A DNA stretch of 64,000 nucleotides from positions 1 to 64,000 of the forward strand of contig NZ_LAHL01000011.1 in the NCBI RefSeq assembly GCF_000966195.1. The letters are read 5' to 3'. The position numbers and the translations under genes were made by a program. Positions 56,873-64,000 of this stretch are shown here, piece by piece. The notes under the pieces were generated by a model. It did not search any database, was not told the DNA's origin, and worked only from the letters and a program-made list of their open reading frames with translations. This DNA is from Domibacillus robiginosus. Its GTDB lineage: Bacteria > Bacillota > Bacilli > Bacillales > Domibacillaceae. How positions within the stretch are numbered: the stretch's first letter is position 1; the number at the start of each line of letters is the position of its first letter.

Positions 56873-57328
56873 CCATTCTATTGAAATATGATATTGTCCA
56901 GTTACATTATCCTCGAAATCTACATGTTTAGTGACCGTTCTTAGCCAAAGCATAGAATAGGCGCATTCGCGGGGCTCCGTCTTTGTGGGGAGGAAAAGGA
57001 GCGAGTGAAATTCAGTGTGCTTTCCTTTCTTTGCTGGAAAGAACAGAAAACCCTTTCAACATCTCTGTTTTTCAAAGGGGGGAGGCTTTCTTCAGGTAAG
57101 CTAAAAAAGAAACATGCTATATACACTATTAAAAAACAAATTTCTTCTTAACCTCTTTTTTATGAACAAGGTGCTTTAACACTTAAAAGCGTTTTGGTAT
57201 TAAAGCGAAATTGTCGTGACTTTTCTAAACATTTGATTTATAATGATGGAATAGTTCCTTAAACATGCAGCGGTTTATGTTAAATTGAAGAAATATTTTG
57301 ATTATCTATTTTTGGAAGGATGAGACAT
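56873..57328. other. Large intergenic region before aroA
   Basis: About 455 bp without a credible protein gene. Positions 56945-57110 are richer in G/C and purines than the surroundings and contain several short inverted repeats: CTTTCC/GGAAAG (57021-57041), ACAGA/TCTGT (57047-57070) and CCCTTT/AAAGGG (57052-57080). A possible promoter, TTGAAA (56881) with a TACATT at about 16 bases, lies just upstream. The rest (57110-57310) is AT-rich and probably holds the aroA promoter. No known RNA family is recognised. Confidence 0.4.
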
Positions 57329-58405
57329 GTGAGCAACCAAGAACTGGAGCAATTAAGAAGCAAGGTAGACGATATGAATGTCCAATTGCTGAAGTTAATT
57401 AACGAGCGGGCAGAGCTAGTCCAAGAAATTGGACGCGTCAAAGAAAAGCAAGGCGTTAACCGTTATGATCCGGTTCGTGAACGCTCTATGCTTAATAATT
57501 TACTAGATAAAAACGATGGTCCTTTTGAACGCTCCACCATTGAACATATTTTTAAAGAAATTTTTAAAGCAGGCCTTGAACTCCAGGAGGATGATCACCG
57601 CAAAGCGCTGCTCGTTTCCCGGAAGAAAAAGCAGGAGGATACAGTAGTAACGGTTCGTGGCCATAAAGTAGGCGATGGAAATGTTACATTTGTTTTTGGT
57701 CCCTGTGCGGTTGAGTCGTACGAGCAGGTAGCAGAGGTAGCTAAATCGATCAAGGGAAAAGGGTTGAAAATGATCCGCGGCGGCGCCTACAAACCTCGTA
57801 CCTCACCTTATGACTTCCAGGGTCTTGGGTTAGAAGGATTGAAAATTCTAAAACGTGTAGCTGATGAGTTTGATCTTGCTGTTGTCAGTGAAATTGTTAA
57901 TCCAGCTGATATTGAAGCAGCGTGCGAGTATATCGATGTGATTCAAATCGGTGCCCGCAATATGCAAAATTTTGAGCTTTTAAAAGCAGCGGGATCTGTG
58001 AAAAAGCCGGTTCTCTTAAAACGCGGTTTAGCAGCTACGATTGATGAATTTATTAATGCAGCAGAATATATTCTGGCGCAAGGAAACGATCAAGTCATTC
58101 TTTGTGAGCGAGGAATTCGTACTTATGAGCGGGCCACTCGAAACACGCTTGATATCACAGCTGTGCCAATCTTAAAACAAGAAACACATCTTCCTGTTTT
58201 TGTTGACGTTACGCACTCAACTGGACGTCGCGATCTCCTTCTTCCAGCTGCAAAAGCAGGCATTGCGATTGGTGCAGACGGAATTATGGCAGAGGTGCAT
58301 CCAGACCCGGCTGTTGCGCTTTCCGATGCAGCTCAACAAATGAATTTGCAACAATTTGATGAATTTTATGATGAGATTTTAAAATCTGTAGCAGTAAAAG
58401 CATAA
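57329..58405 (+). CDS. aroA: Bifunctional chorismate mutase / DAHP synthase AroA
   Basis: First enzyme of the shikimate pathway (DAHP from PEP and erythrose-4-phosphate) fused to an AroQ-type chorismate mutase that acts as its regulatory domain. In 358 residues the mutase domain is about 1-90 ([38 protein letters not shown]), and the DAHP synthase barrel follows with [12 protein letters not shown] near 123, [18 protein letters not shown] near 150 and [20 protein letters not shown] near 292. Start is GTG 57329, nine bases after GGAAGG; the ATG at 57320 abuts the RBS. The chorismate made also feeds menF. Confidence 0.96.
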   Translation: MSNQELEQLRSKVDDMNVQLLKLINERAELVQEIGRVKEKQGVNRYDPVRERSMLNNLLDKNDGPFERSTIEHIFKEIFKAGLELQEDDHRKALLVSRKKKQEDTVVTVRGHKVGDGNVTFVFGPCAVESYEQVAEVAKSIKGKGLKMIRGGAYKPRTSPYDFQGLGLEGLKILKRVADEFDLAVVSEIVNPADIEAACEYIDVIQIGARNMQNFELLKAAGSVKKPVLLKRGLAATIDEFINAAEYILAQGNDQVILCERGIRTYERATRNTLDITAVPILKQETHLPVFVDVTHSTGRRDLLLPAAKAGIAIGADGIMAEVHPDPAVALSDAAQQMNLQQFDEFYDEILKSVAVKA

Positions 58406-58409
58406 AATT

Positions 58410-58442
58410 AAGGCTCCTGTGTTTGCACAGGAGCCTTTTTTC
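58410..58442 (+). terminator. Terminator of aroA
   Basis: AAGGCTCCTGTG-tttg-CACAGGAGCCTT followed by T's. Confidence 0.92.
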
Positions 58443-58483
58443 GTTAATATAGAGAGAAAGAAATGAAAAGGAGCAATTACTAA

Positions 58484-59482
58484 ATGAATATTACGATTTA
58501 TGATGTGGCAAGAGAGGCAAACGTGTCGATGGCAACCGTATCGCGCGTAGTAAATGGAAACCCGAATGTGAAACCAGCCACAAGAAAGAAAGTAAACGAT
58601 GTAATCGAGCGTTTAGGCTATCGTCCAAATGCGGTTGCACGCGGGCTGGCGAGCAAAAAAACAACAACTGTCGGATTAATTATTCCTGACATTTCAAATA
58701 TTTTCTATGCAGAGCTTGCACGCGGAATTGAAGATATTGCGACGATGTACAAATACAACATCATTTTAAGCAACTCTGATCAAAATGAAGAAAAAGAAAT
58801 GCATTTAATTCAAACGATGCTTGGCAAACAAGTAGACGGCCTAATTTTTATGGGCAATCACATTACAGAAGAGCATGTAAAAGAATTTGACCGCTCGCCG
58901 GTTCCAGTTGTTTTGGCTGGTTCTGTTGAATCGTCTGGAAAAACAGCTTCTGTTAATATTGATTACAAAGAAGCAGCCCGGGAAGTCGTGCAGTCCTTGA
59001 TTGACGGCGGTCATAAGCGTATTGCCTATGTAGCCAGCCCGTTTCATGATGTGATCAGTACGGAATATGCGCTTGCAGTTTATAAAGAAGTGTTAGCGGG
59101 CGCTGGCCTTTATGATGAATCACTGGTTGTAGAAGGTGATTACACATATGATTCTGGTATTGAGGCATGGGAAAAGTTAAGCGAAGCAGGTGAGAAGCCA
59201 ACCGCTGTATTCGTTTACAATGATGAGATGGCCCTTGGCGTCGTTCATGCGGCACAGGAAGCAGGTTTATCGATTCCAGACGATCTTGAAGTCATCAGCT
59301 TTGATTCTACAAAGCTGTCCCTAATGGTCCGTCCTCAGCTAACAGCAGTTGCGCAGCCATTATATGATATTGGCGCAGTTGCGATGCGTTTGTTGACAAA
59401 GCTGATGAACAAAGAAGAAGTAGAAAATCCAGTTGTTGTCCTGCCGCACCGGGTTGAAAAACGCGGCTCTACAAAAGGATAA
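58484..59482 (+). CDS. ccpA: Catabolite control protein A, CcpA
   Basis: The LacI-family global regulator of carbon catabolite control; with P-Ser-HPr it binds cre sites. The 332 residues begin with the DNA-reading helix-turn-helix [20 protein letters not shown] and hinge [19 protein letters not shown] near 47; the core shows [19 protein letters not shown] near 72, typical for CcpA and the HPr interface. RBS AAAAGGAG. It lies after aroA and converges with acuC, the B. subtilis arrangement. Confidence 0.96.
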   Translation: MNITIYDVAREANVSMATVSRVVNGNPNVKPATRKKVNDVIERLGYRPNAVARGLASKKTTTVGLIIPDISNIFYAELARGIEDIATMYKYNIILSNSDQNEEKEMHLIQTMLGKQVDGLIFMGNHITEEHVKEFDRSPVPVVLAGSVESSGKTASVNIDYKEAAREVVQSLIDGGHKRIAYVASPFHDVISTEYALAVYKEVLAGAGLYDESLVVEGDYTYDSGIEAWEKLSEAGEKPTAVFVYNDEMALGVVHAAQEAGLSIPDDLEVISFDSTKLSLMVRPQLTAVAQPLYDIGAVAMRLLTKLMNKEEVENPVVVLPHRVEKRGSTKG

Positions 59483-59496
59483 AGTAAAGCAATAAA

Positions 59497-59548
59497 AATC
59501 GAATGTGCACAGTTGGGCAAAAACTGTGCACATTCGATTATTTTTTTT
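59497..59548. terminator. Bidirectional terminator between ccpA and acuC
   Basis: An 18-bp perfect stem, AATCGAATGTGCACAGTT and its complement, with flanking A and T runs. Confidence 0.93.
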
Positions 59549-60698
59549 GATCACGAAGTGGATAAAGAAGCTTATCAACGGTCAGCTTGTTCTTTTCTGC
59601 AATTTCACTTTTCCGTGGAATAGCAGGATACATATCAGGCGGGTCAGTCCAGGAAGAGGGAAGAGGATGCGGCGCTTTTGGCTGCCACTTTGCTGTCCAG
59701 CCCCCTGGAAATGTGGCTGCCAGGTGCTGCTGTCCACTCATCTCAAGCCACAGGAGAGACCAGGCACGGGGAACAACACGCCATATATCATAGCCGCCTC
59801 CGCCAACGGCAATCCAGCGGCCATCACAATATTCGTGGGCGAGCTCATGAGCAAGCGCCGGGATATGTTTGTAAATGTTGATTGTAGCAGACAAGTGCGT
59901 TAACGGGTCATAATAATGGGCATCCGCTCCGTTTTGCGTTAAAATCACGTCCGGCTTAAAAAAATGCGCTACTTCACGGAGTGTCGTTTCATAAGAAGCA
60001 AGCCAGGACTCATCTTCTGTAAATGCATCGAGCGGAACATTAAAAGAATACCCATACCCTTGGCCGTGTCCCCGTTCGGTTACATTGCCTGTACCGGGGA
60101 AAAGGTAGCGACCCGTTTCATGAATAGAATAGGTTGCTACGTCAGGATCATCGTAAAAAGACCACTGAACACCATCACCATGATGGGCATCCGTATCCAC
60201 ATACAACACACGTGCCTTGTATTTTTCCTGCAAATATTTGATCGCAACAGCACTGTCATTATAAATGCAAAAGCCGGATGCTTTTCCGCGAAACCCATGG
60301 TGAAGGCCGCCGCCTGGATGAAAGGCGTGATTCGCCTGGCCGGTCATCACCTGGTCAGCTGCGGTCAGCGTACCACCGACAAGAAAAGCACTTGCTTCGT
60401 GCATATCCTTAAACATAGGCGTATCTTCTGTACCAAGGCCAAACCCTTCGCCAATTGATTCAGACAATTCACCGCGGCCTGCTTTTTTTACCGCTTCTAC
60501 ATACTCAAGGTCGTGAATAAGTGTTAATTCTCCATCGTCAGCCATACGGGGTTCGATGATCTGGCTGTTATCTAATGCATGCAGCTGATGAAGTAAATCA
60601 ATGGTTAACGTAAGACGAAACTGGTTAAAAGGATGCTGTTCTGAAAAACGGTACCGTAGTAATTGATCAGAATAAATAAAAACGGCATCGTGTTTCAT
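59538..60698 (-). CDS. acuC: AcuC, histone-deacetylase-family protein deacetylase
   Basis: A 386-residue zinc deacetylase of the class I HDAC fold. In B. subtilis AcuC removes the acetyl group from acetyl-CoA synthetase, restoring activity. Motifs: GGLHHGFRGKASGFC near residue 130, YVDTDAHHGDGVQWSFYDDP near 165 with catalytic His and zinc Asp/His, GADAHYYDPLTHL near 248 and GGGGYDIWRV near 295. Its ATG 60698 overlaps the acuB stop (ATGA); a 9-codon upstream extension in frame is not needed. Last gene of acuABC. Confidence 0.94.
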   Translation of the reverse strand: MKHDAVFIYSDQLLRYRFSEQHPFNQFRLTLTIDLLHQLHALDNSQIIEPRMADDGELTLIHDLEYVEAVKKAGRGELSESIGEGFGLGTEDTPMFKDMHEASAFLVGGTLTAADQVMTGQANHAFHPGGGLHHGFRGKASGFCIYNDSAVAIKYLQEKYKARVLYVDTDAHHGDGVQWSFYDDPDVATYSIHETGRYLFPGTGNVTERGHGQGYGYSFNVPLDAFTEDESWLASYETTLREVAHFFKPDVILTQNGADAHYYDPLTHLSATINIYKHIPALAHELAHEYCDGRWIAVGGGGYDIWRVVPRAWSLLWLEMSGQQHLAATFPGGWTAKWQPKAPHPLPSSWTDPPDMYPAIPRKSEIAEKNKLTVDKLLYPLRDQKK

Positions 60699-61342
60699 GG
60701 ACGAATACCCGGCATGTTTGGCCACAGCACTTCATGACCTTCTTTTTTCAAATCATCGATGATGCCGACAGGATTCATTGTTCGAATGCGCAAAACAATG
60801 ACTTTATGTGTTTGCGCGATGCGGTCCGGATAAACCAGAACACTTTGCACATTCACTCGTCGATGATGCAGCACATGCAAAATTTCGTATAACACACCTG
60901 CTTTGTTTTCAACACGGATTTCAATACGTGAGCCCGGCTGATTTACACCTGTCAGCTCTACAAAGGTGTGAAGAACATCCGTTTCTGTTACCAGCCCGAT
61001 GACAACACCATTGTGAACAACAGGCAAACAGCTGATATTATGTTCGTAAAATATTGCAGCGGCATCTTCAACAAAATCAAGTGGATGGCCGGTAATAACA
61101 TTTGTCTTCATAATAAGGCTGAGCGGCTTGTTTAACTGCTCAGAGCCATTTTCCTGTTTTAAAATAGAAGGAGTCGCATCCTTTATGTCCCGATCGGTCA
61201 CCAGCCCAACTAGTGTATGGGCCTTGTCCAAAATAGGGATATGGCGGATTTTATGATCGCGGCAAAGCTGAAGGGCAGCCGCAATCGTATCATCAGGGGT
61301 AAGTGTATGTATATCGACTTTCATAATTTCTTCTAGAACCAT
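60695..61342 (-). CDS. acuB: AcuB, CBS-ACT domain protein
   Basis: A 215-residue protein with two CBS domains (MKVDIHTLTPDDTIAAALQL with HIPILDKAHTLVGLVTDRDI, then IMKTNVITGHPLDFVEDAAA with VIGLVTETDVL) and a C-terminal ACT domain (IEIRVENKAGVLYEILHVLH near residue 140). It likely binds adenine nucleotides and amino-acid-type ligands. It sits between the acetyltransferase and deacetylase genes; its precise role in acetoin/acetate control is not established. AGGAGGC precedes the ATG. Confidence 0.93.
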   Translation of the reverse strand: MVLEEIMKVDIHTLTPDDTIAAALQLCRDHKIRHIPILDKAHTLVGLVTDRDIKDATPSILKQENGSEQLNKPLSLIMKTNVITGHPLDFVEDAAAIFYEHNISCLPVVHNGVVIGLVTETDVLHTFVELTGVNQPGSRIEIRVENKAGVLYEILHVLHHRRVNVQSVLVYPDRIAQTHKVIVLRIRTMNPVGIIDDLKKEGHEVLWPNMPGIRP

Positions 61343-61358
61343 TAATAAGCCTCCTTTC

Positions 61359-61991
61359 TTAATACATAAAGCGGTTCATAAAGCGAATTTGATCAAATTT
61401 TTGTATAGACTCCTGATCGACTCTTGAACCGATTCGAACCATTAAGCAATTAGCAGGATGAGAGCTAATTTCAGGATCATCCGTTGCGTACCAGACAAGG
61501 CCACCGGCGCTCATCATTTTTTCCATAATCTTACGGTATTCCCACACGTTTAAACCGGTTCCTTTTAAATCCCAGTGCCAGTAGTATTCTGTTGTAATCG
61601 TAATGTATTCTTCCATTTGATCATCCATCATGGCAACCCGCAGCATCGTTTGACCGACCTGTGCCCCCCGGTAATCAGGCGCTACTTCAATGGCACCAAG
61701 CTCAATTAAATTATCAAGTTTCGCTTCTGACCATCGCTCAAGAGGGTCCGGATACAAAAAGGTTACATATCCAACGATTGTCTGGTCATTTCTTGCGATA
61801 ATAATTCGTCCCTCTGGAAGACCGGCAATCTCAATAACTGCTTCGAGCTGCTGGTCAGGCTGCCGAAATGCAACCAGACCTTCGTGGAACTTGTATTGTG
61901 CGAGCTGTTCAGGCTCGATGGGTCCTTCGACAACCAGTGTCCCGCTGGGTGTTTGTAATTCTTTTGAATAATAGGTTTTCATATGTTCCAT
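61359..61991 (-). CDS. acuA: AcuA, protein N-acetyltransferase
   Basis: A 210-residue GNAT-fold acetyltransferase that, in B. subtilis, inactivates AcsA by acetylating its active-site lysine. The acetyl-CoA binding block is GAIEVAPDYRGAQVGQTML near residue 103; YLYPDPLERWSEAKLDN near 80 and YYWHWDLKGTGLNVWEYRK near 140 match B. subtilis AcuA. ATG 61991 gives the same length and N-terminus as the orthologue. First gene of acuABC, divergent from acsA, so enzyme and modifiers are arranged back to back. Confidence 0.95.
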   Translation of the reverse strand: MEHMKTYYSKELQTPSGTLVVEGPIEPEQLAQYKFHEGLVAFRQPDQQLEAVIEIAGLPEGRIIIARNDQTIVGYVTFLYPDPLERWSEAKLDNLIELGAIEVAPDYRGAQVGQTMLRVAMMDDQMEEYITITTEYYWHWDLKGTGLNVWEYRKIMEKMMSAGGLVWYATDDPEISSHPANCLMVRIGSRVDQESIQKFDQIRFMNRFMY

Positions 61992-62047
61992 TAGGTCACC
62001 GCCTTCATAAATCTTCTATCCTAACCATATACATAATTAAACAATAA

Positions 62048-62061
62048 ATAAAGCGGTTTCA
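62048..62061. promoter_or_regulatory. Candidate CcpA binding site (cre) between acuA and acsA
   Basis: ATAAAGCGGTTTCA fits the cre consensus TGWNANCGNTNNCA at all fixed positions except the first two. It lies in the divergent control region, where B. subtilis has CcpA control of both acsA and acuABC. Confidence 0.45.
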
Positions 62062-62112
62062 CTAAAAATTCAAAGAATCCTTACAATCTTCATAAATTTA
62101 ATTTTGTATAAA

Positions 62113-62141
62113 TTGTGAAAAATCTGGATGTATTATATAAT
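62113..62141 (+). promoter_or_regulatory. Sigma-A promoter of acsA
   Basis: TTGTGA (62113-62118), 17 bases, perfect TATAAT (62136-62141), 38 bases before the acsA start. Confidence 0.75.
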
Positions 62142-62178
62142 AAAAGTGCATTCATCATACATAAGGGGGAATCGGTTT

Positions 62179-63897
62179 ATGAAATTGGAAGCGCTATCAG
62201 CTGTGAAGGGGAATTATAACTTAGCGAATTACGATGAGACGTATACTTCCTTTGATTGGACAGAAGCAGAAAAAGCTTTTTCCTGGTCTCAAACGGGCAA
62301 AGTAAACGCCGCATATGAAGCGATCGACCGTCATGCCGAATCTGAAAAAAGGGAGAAAGTGGCGCTTTATTACCGGGATGCCAGCCGTAATGAGCAATAC
62401 ACCTTCGCGGAGATGAAGGCGAACACCAACAAAGCAGCCAATGTATTAAAACAGTATGGGGACCTTCAAAAAGGGGATCGTGTGTTTATTTTTATGCCGC
62501 GTTCACCAGAGCTTTATTTTGCAGCATTGGGGGCGATTAAAGCAGGAGCCATAGTGGGCCCGTTGTTTGAAGCGTTTATGGAAGGAGCGGTACGCGACCG
62601 TCTTGAAGACAGTGAGGCACGGATGATTATTACGACACCGGAGCTGGCCAGCCGTATTCCAGTGAACGAGCTACCAAAGCTGGAAAAAGTATTTATCGTA
62701 TCTGATAGCGTAGAAGAAAATGAAAAGCAAATTGATTTCATGCAGAAATGGCAGGAAGCATCAGATCAGTTTGAGATTGAATGGGTAGACCGCCAGGATG
62801 GAATGCTGCTTCATTATACATCCGGTTCAACTGGAAAACCTAAAGGGGTTTTGCACGTACATAATGCAATGATTCAGCAATATCAAACAGCCAAGTGGGT
62901 GCTTGACCTGCAGGAGGATGACGTATATTGGTGCACAGCGGATCCCGGCTGGGTAACAGGTACAGCTTATGGCATTTTCGGTCCATGGCTGACCGGCTCT
63001 ACAAACGTCATTGTTGGGGGACGCTTCAGTCCAGAAGCATGGTATGGAACGATTGAAGAGTATAAAGTAAGCGTCTGGTACAGTGCGCCAACCGCTTTCC
63101 GGATGTTGATGGGCGCTGGCGATGAAGTGGTGAAAAAGTTTGACTTGTCGTCCTTGCGCCACATTTTAAGCGTTGGAGAGCCATTAAATCCAGAGGTGGT
63201 ACGCTGGGGGAAAAAAGTCTTTGACCTTCGCATTCACGATACATGGTGGATGACAGAAACAGGCGCTCAAGTGATTTGCAACTATCCGGCAATGGATATT
63301 CGTCCGGGCTCAATGGGAAAACCAATTCCAGGCGTGAAAGCAGCGATTGTAGATGATCAGGGCAATGAGCTGCCGCCAAACCGAATGGGCAACCTGGCAA
63401 TCAAAAAAGGGTGGCCGTCTATGATGGCAGCGATTTGGAACAACGAAGCCAAATATGAATCTTATTTTATGCCGGGTGACTGGTATGTATCCGGAGATTC
63501 AGCATACATGGATGAAGACGGCTATTTTTGGTTCCAGGGCCGTGTCGATGATGTGATTATGACCGCAGGAGAGCGCGTTGGCCCATTTGAAGTAGAAAGC
63601 AAGCTTGTCGAACATCCTGCTATCGCTGAAGCAGGCGTGATTGGAAAACCAGATCCAGTCCGGGGAGAAGTGATTAAAGCGTTTATTGCACTTCGTGACG
63701 GATATGAGCAATCAGACGACTTAAAAGAAGAAATCCGCCAATTCGTGAAAACGGGCCTTGCTGCTCATGCTGCTCCACGCGAAATCGAGTTCCGTGACAA
63801 GCTTCCAAAAACACGCTCCGGCAAAATTATGCGCCGCGTCTTGAAAGCATGGGAGCTTGATCTGCCGACGGGTGATTTATCGACGATGGAAGACTAA
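62179..63897 (+). CDS. acsA: Acetyl-CoA synthetase AcsA
   Basis: Activates acetate to acetyl-CoA using ATP. The 572-residue ANL enzyme has the P-loop LLHYTSGSTGKPKGVLHVHN near residue 213, WCTADPGWVTGTAYG near 250, HDTWWMTETGAQVICNYP near 353 and the C-terminal PKTRSGKIMRRVLKAWEL near 538, whose lysine is the acetylation target of AcuA and substrate of AcuC. AAGGGGG precedes ATG 62179; an upstream in-frame start at 62128 lies over the promoter. Near-identical to B. subtilis AcsA in most blocks. Confidence 0.97.
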   Translation: MKLEALSAVKGNYNLANYDETYTSFDWTEAEKAFSWSQTGKVNAAYEAIDRHAESEKREKVALYYRDASRNEQYTFAEMKANTNKAANVLKQYGDLQKGDRVFIFMPRSPELYFAALGAIKAGAIVGPLFEAFMEGAVRDRLEDSEARMIITTPELASRIPVNELPKLEKVFIVSDSVEENEKQIDFMQKWQEASDQFEIEWVDRQDGMLLHYTSGSTGKPKGVLHVHNAMIQQYQTAKWVLDLQEDDVYWCTADPGWVTGTAYGIFGPWLTGSTNVIVGGRFSPEAWYGTIEEYKVSVWYSAPTAFRMLMGAGDEVVKKFDLSSLRHILSVGEPLNPEVVRWGKKVFDLRIHDTWWMTETGAQVICNYPAMDIRPGSMGKPIPGVKAAIVDDQGNELPPNRMGNLAIKKGWPSMMAAIWNNEAKYESYFMPGDWYVSGDSAYMDEDGYFWFQGRVDDVIMTAGERVGPFEVESKLVEHPAIAEAGVIGKPDPVRGEVIKAFIALRDGYEQSDDLKEEIRQFVKTGLAAHAAPREIEFRDKLPKTRSGKIMRRVLKAWELDLPTGDLSTMED

Positions 63898-63909
63898 CAA
63901 GTTTGAACG

Positions 63910-63939
63910 GCTGCTCCGAAATGTGGAGCAGCTTTTTTA
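63910..63939 (+). terminator. Terminator of acsA
   Basis: GCTGCTCC-gaaatgt-GGAGCAGC followed by six T's. Confidence 0.9.
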
Positions 63940-64000
63940 GTGAAGCTCGAGATCATGTAACAAAGAACAATTTCCGTTTGACAAACAAAGTGGTGCAGGC

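Noticed and set aside
56941-57126. 61-codon minus-strand frame in the gap before aroA
   Set aside because: No RBS, Ser/Arg/Pro-rich composition without recognisable pattern, and better explained as non-coding sequence with inverted repeats.
59964-60458. 164-codon plus-strand frame opposite acuC
   Set aside because: Antisense shadow; acuC has complete HDAC motifs and operon coupling.
1-64000. tRNA, rRNA, CRISPR, insertion sequence or prophage
   Set aside because: No CCA-ended cloverleaf, rRNA signature, regularly spaced direct repeats, transposase or phage gene was seen on either strand by reading; a dedicated search was not possible.

Overview
This window is a chromosomal segment of a low-to-moderate-GC endospore-forming Bacillaceae. 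Most gene families and much of the gene order match the Bacillus subtilis 'yt' region (glg, men, pckA/metK, ytpA/ytpB, leuS, ytgP, amyX, sftA, murC, ytxGHJ, aroA, ccpA, acuABC/acsA). It is not the usual model strain: menA lies beside menF, an extra M29 aminopeptidase gene sits between murC and ytxG, a ferric-hydroxamate transporter is present, and several genes found at this place in B. subtilis (luxS, asnB, ytpP, ytpR) are missing. I see no rRNA, tRNA, CRISPR array, prophage or insertion sequence. The DNA looks like ordinary core chromosome.

Layout. 1-8.1 kb: a terminator, then the glycogen operon glgB-glgC-glgD-glgA-glgP. 8.1-9.65 kb (minus): yteA and menA. 9.8-17.2 kb: the complete menaquinone route menF-menD-menH-menB-menE-menC. 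17.2-20.4 kb: yidD and a small ytzI gene (minus), dps, a DUF6154-like gene, a ~100-residue conserved protein, ytkD, ytmA and ytmB. 20.4-23.8 kb: pckA (minus) diverges from metK, which has a textbook SAM (S-box) riboswitch. 23.8-27.3 kb: ytoA (minus), ytpA, ytpB and a luciferase-like monooxygenase. 27.3-30.4 kb: an iron(III)-hydroxamate binding protein and two permeases behind two Fur-like boxes. 30.7-35.2 kb: the tRNA-modification pair mnmM/mnmL (minus), leuS with an unusual leader, and a rhodanese. 35.3-41 kb: ytfP (minus), the MurJ-type flippase ytgP, rsuA, ytzE (minus) and pepV. 41.3-50 kb: ytkP (minus), thpR, ytlQ, amyX, ytmP, trmB, ytzB (minus), ytoP and ytpQ. 50.1-56.8 kb: sftA, murC, an M29 aminopeptidase (minus) and ytxG-ytxH-ytxJ. 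57.3-63.9 kb: aroA, ccpA, acuC-acuB-acuA (minus) and divergent acsA.

How it fits together. The region carries central carbon switching: glycogen synthesis and breakdown, amyX debranching, CcpA, a gluconeogenic PEPCK with a CcpN-type operator, and acetyl-CoA synthetase with its protein acetylation/deacetylation control genes. It also carries quinone synthesis, SAM supply, peptidoglycan precursor steps (MurC, MurJ-type flippase), chromosome segregation at division (SftA), tRNA modification, and general-stress genes (dps, ytxGHJ) preceded by good sigma-B-type promoters.

I did not find an obviously new multi-gene system. The least explained parts are non-coding: the leuS leader with a 12-codon reading frame and an attenuator-like hairpin but no T-box, a roughly 450-bp structured gap before aroA, a gap with two near-identical hairpins after pepV, the 12-bp inverted repeat at the pckA promoter, and the structured menF leader.
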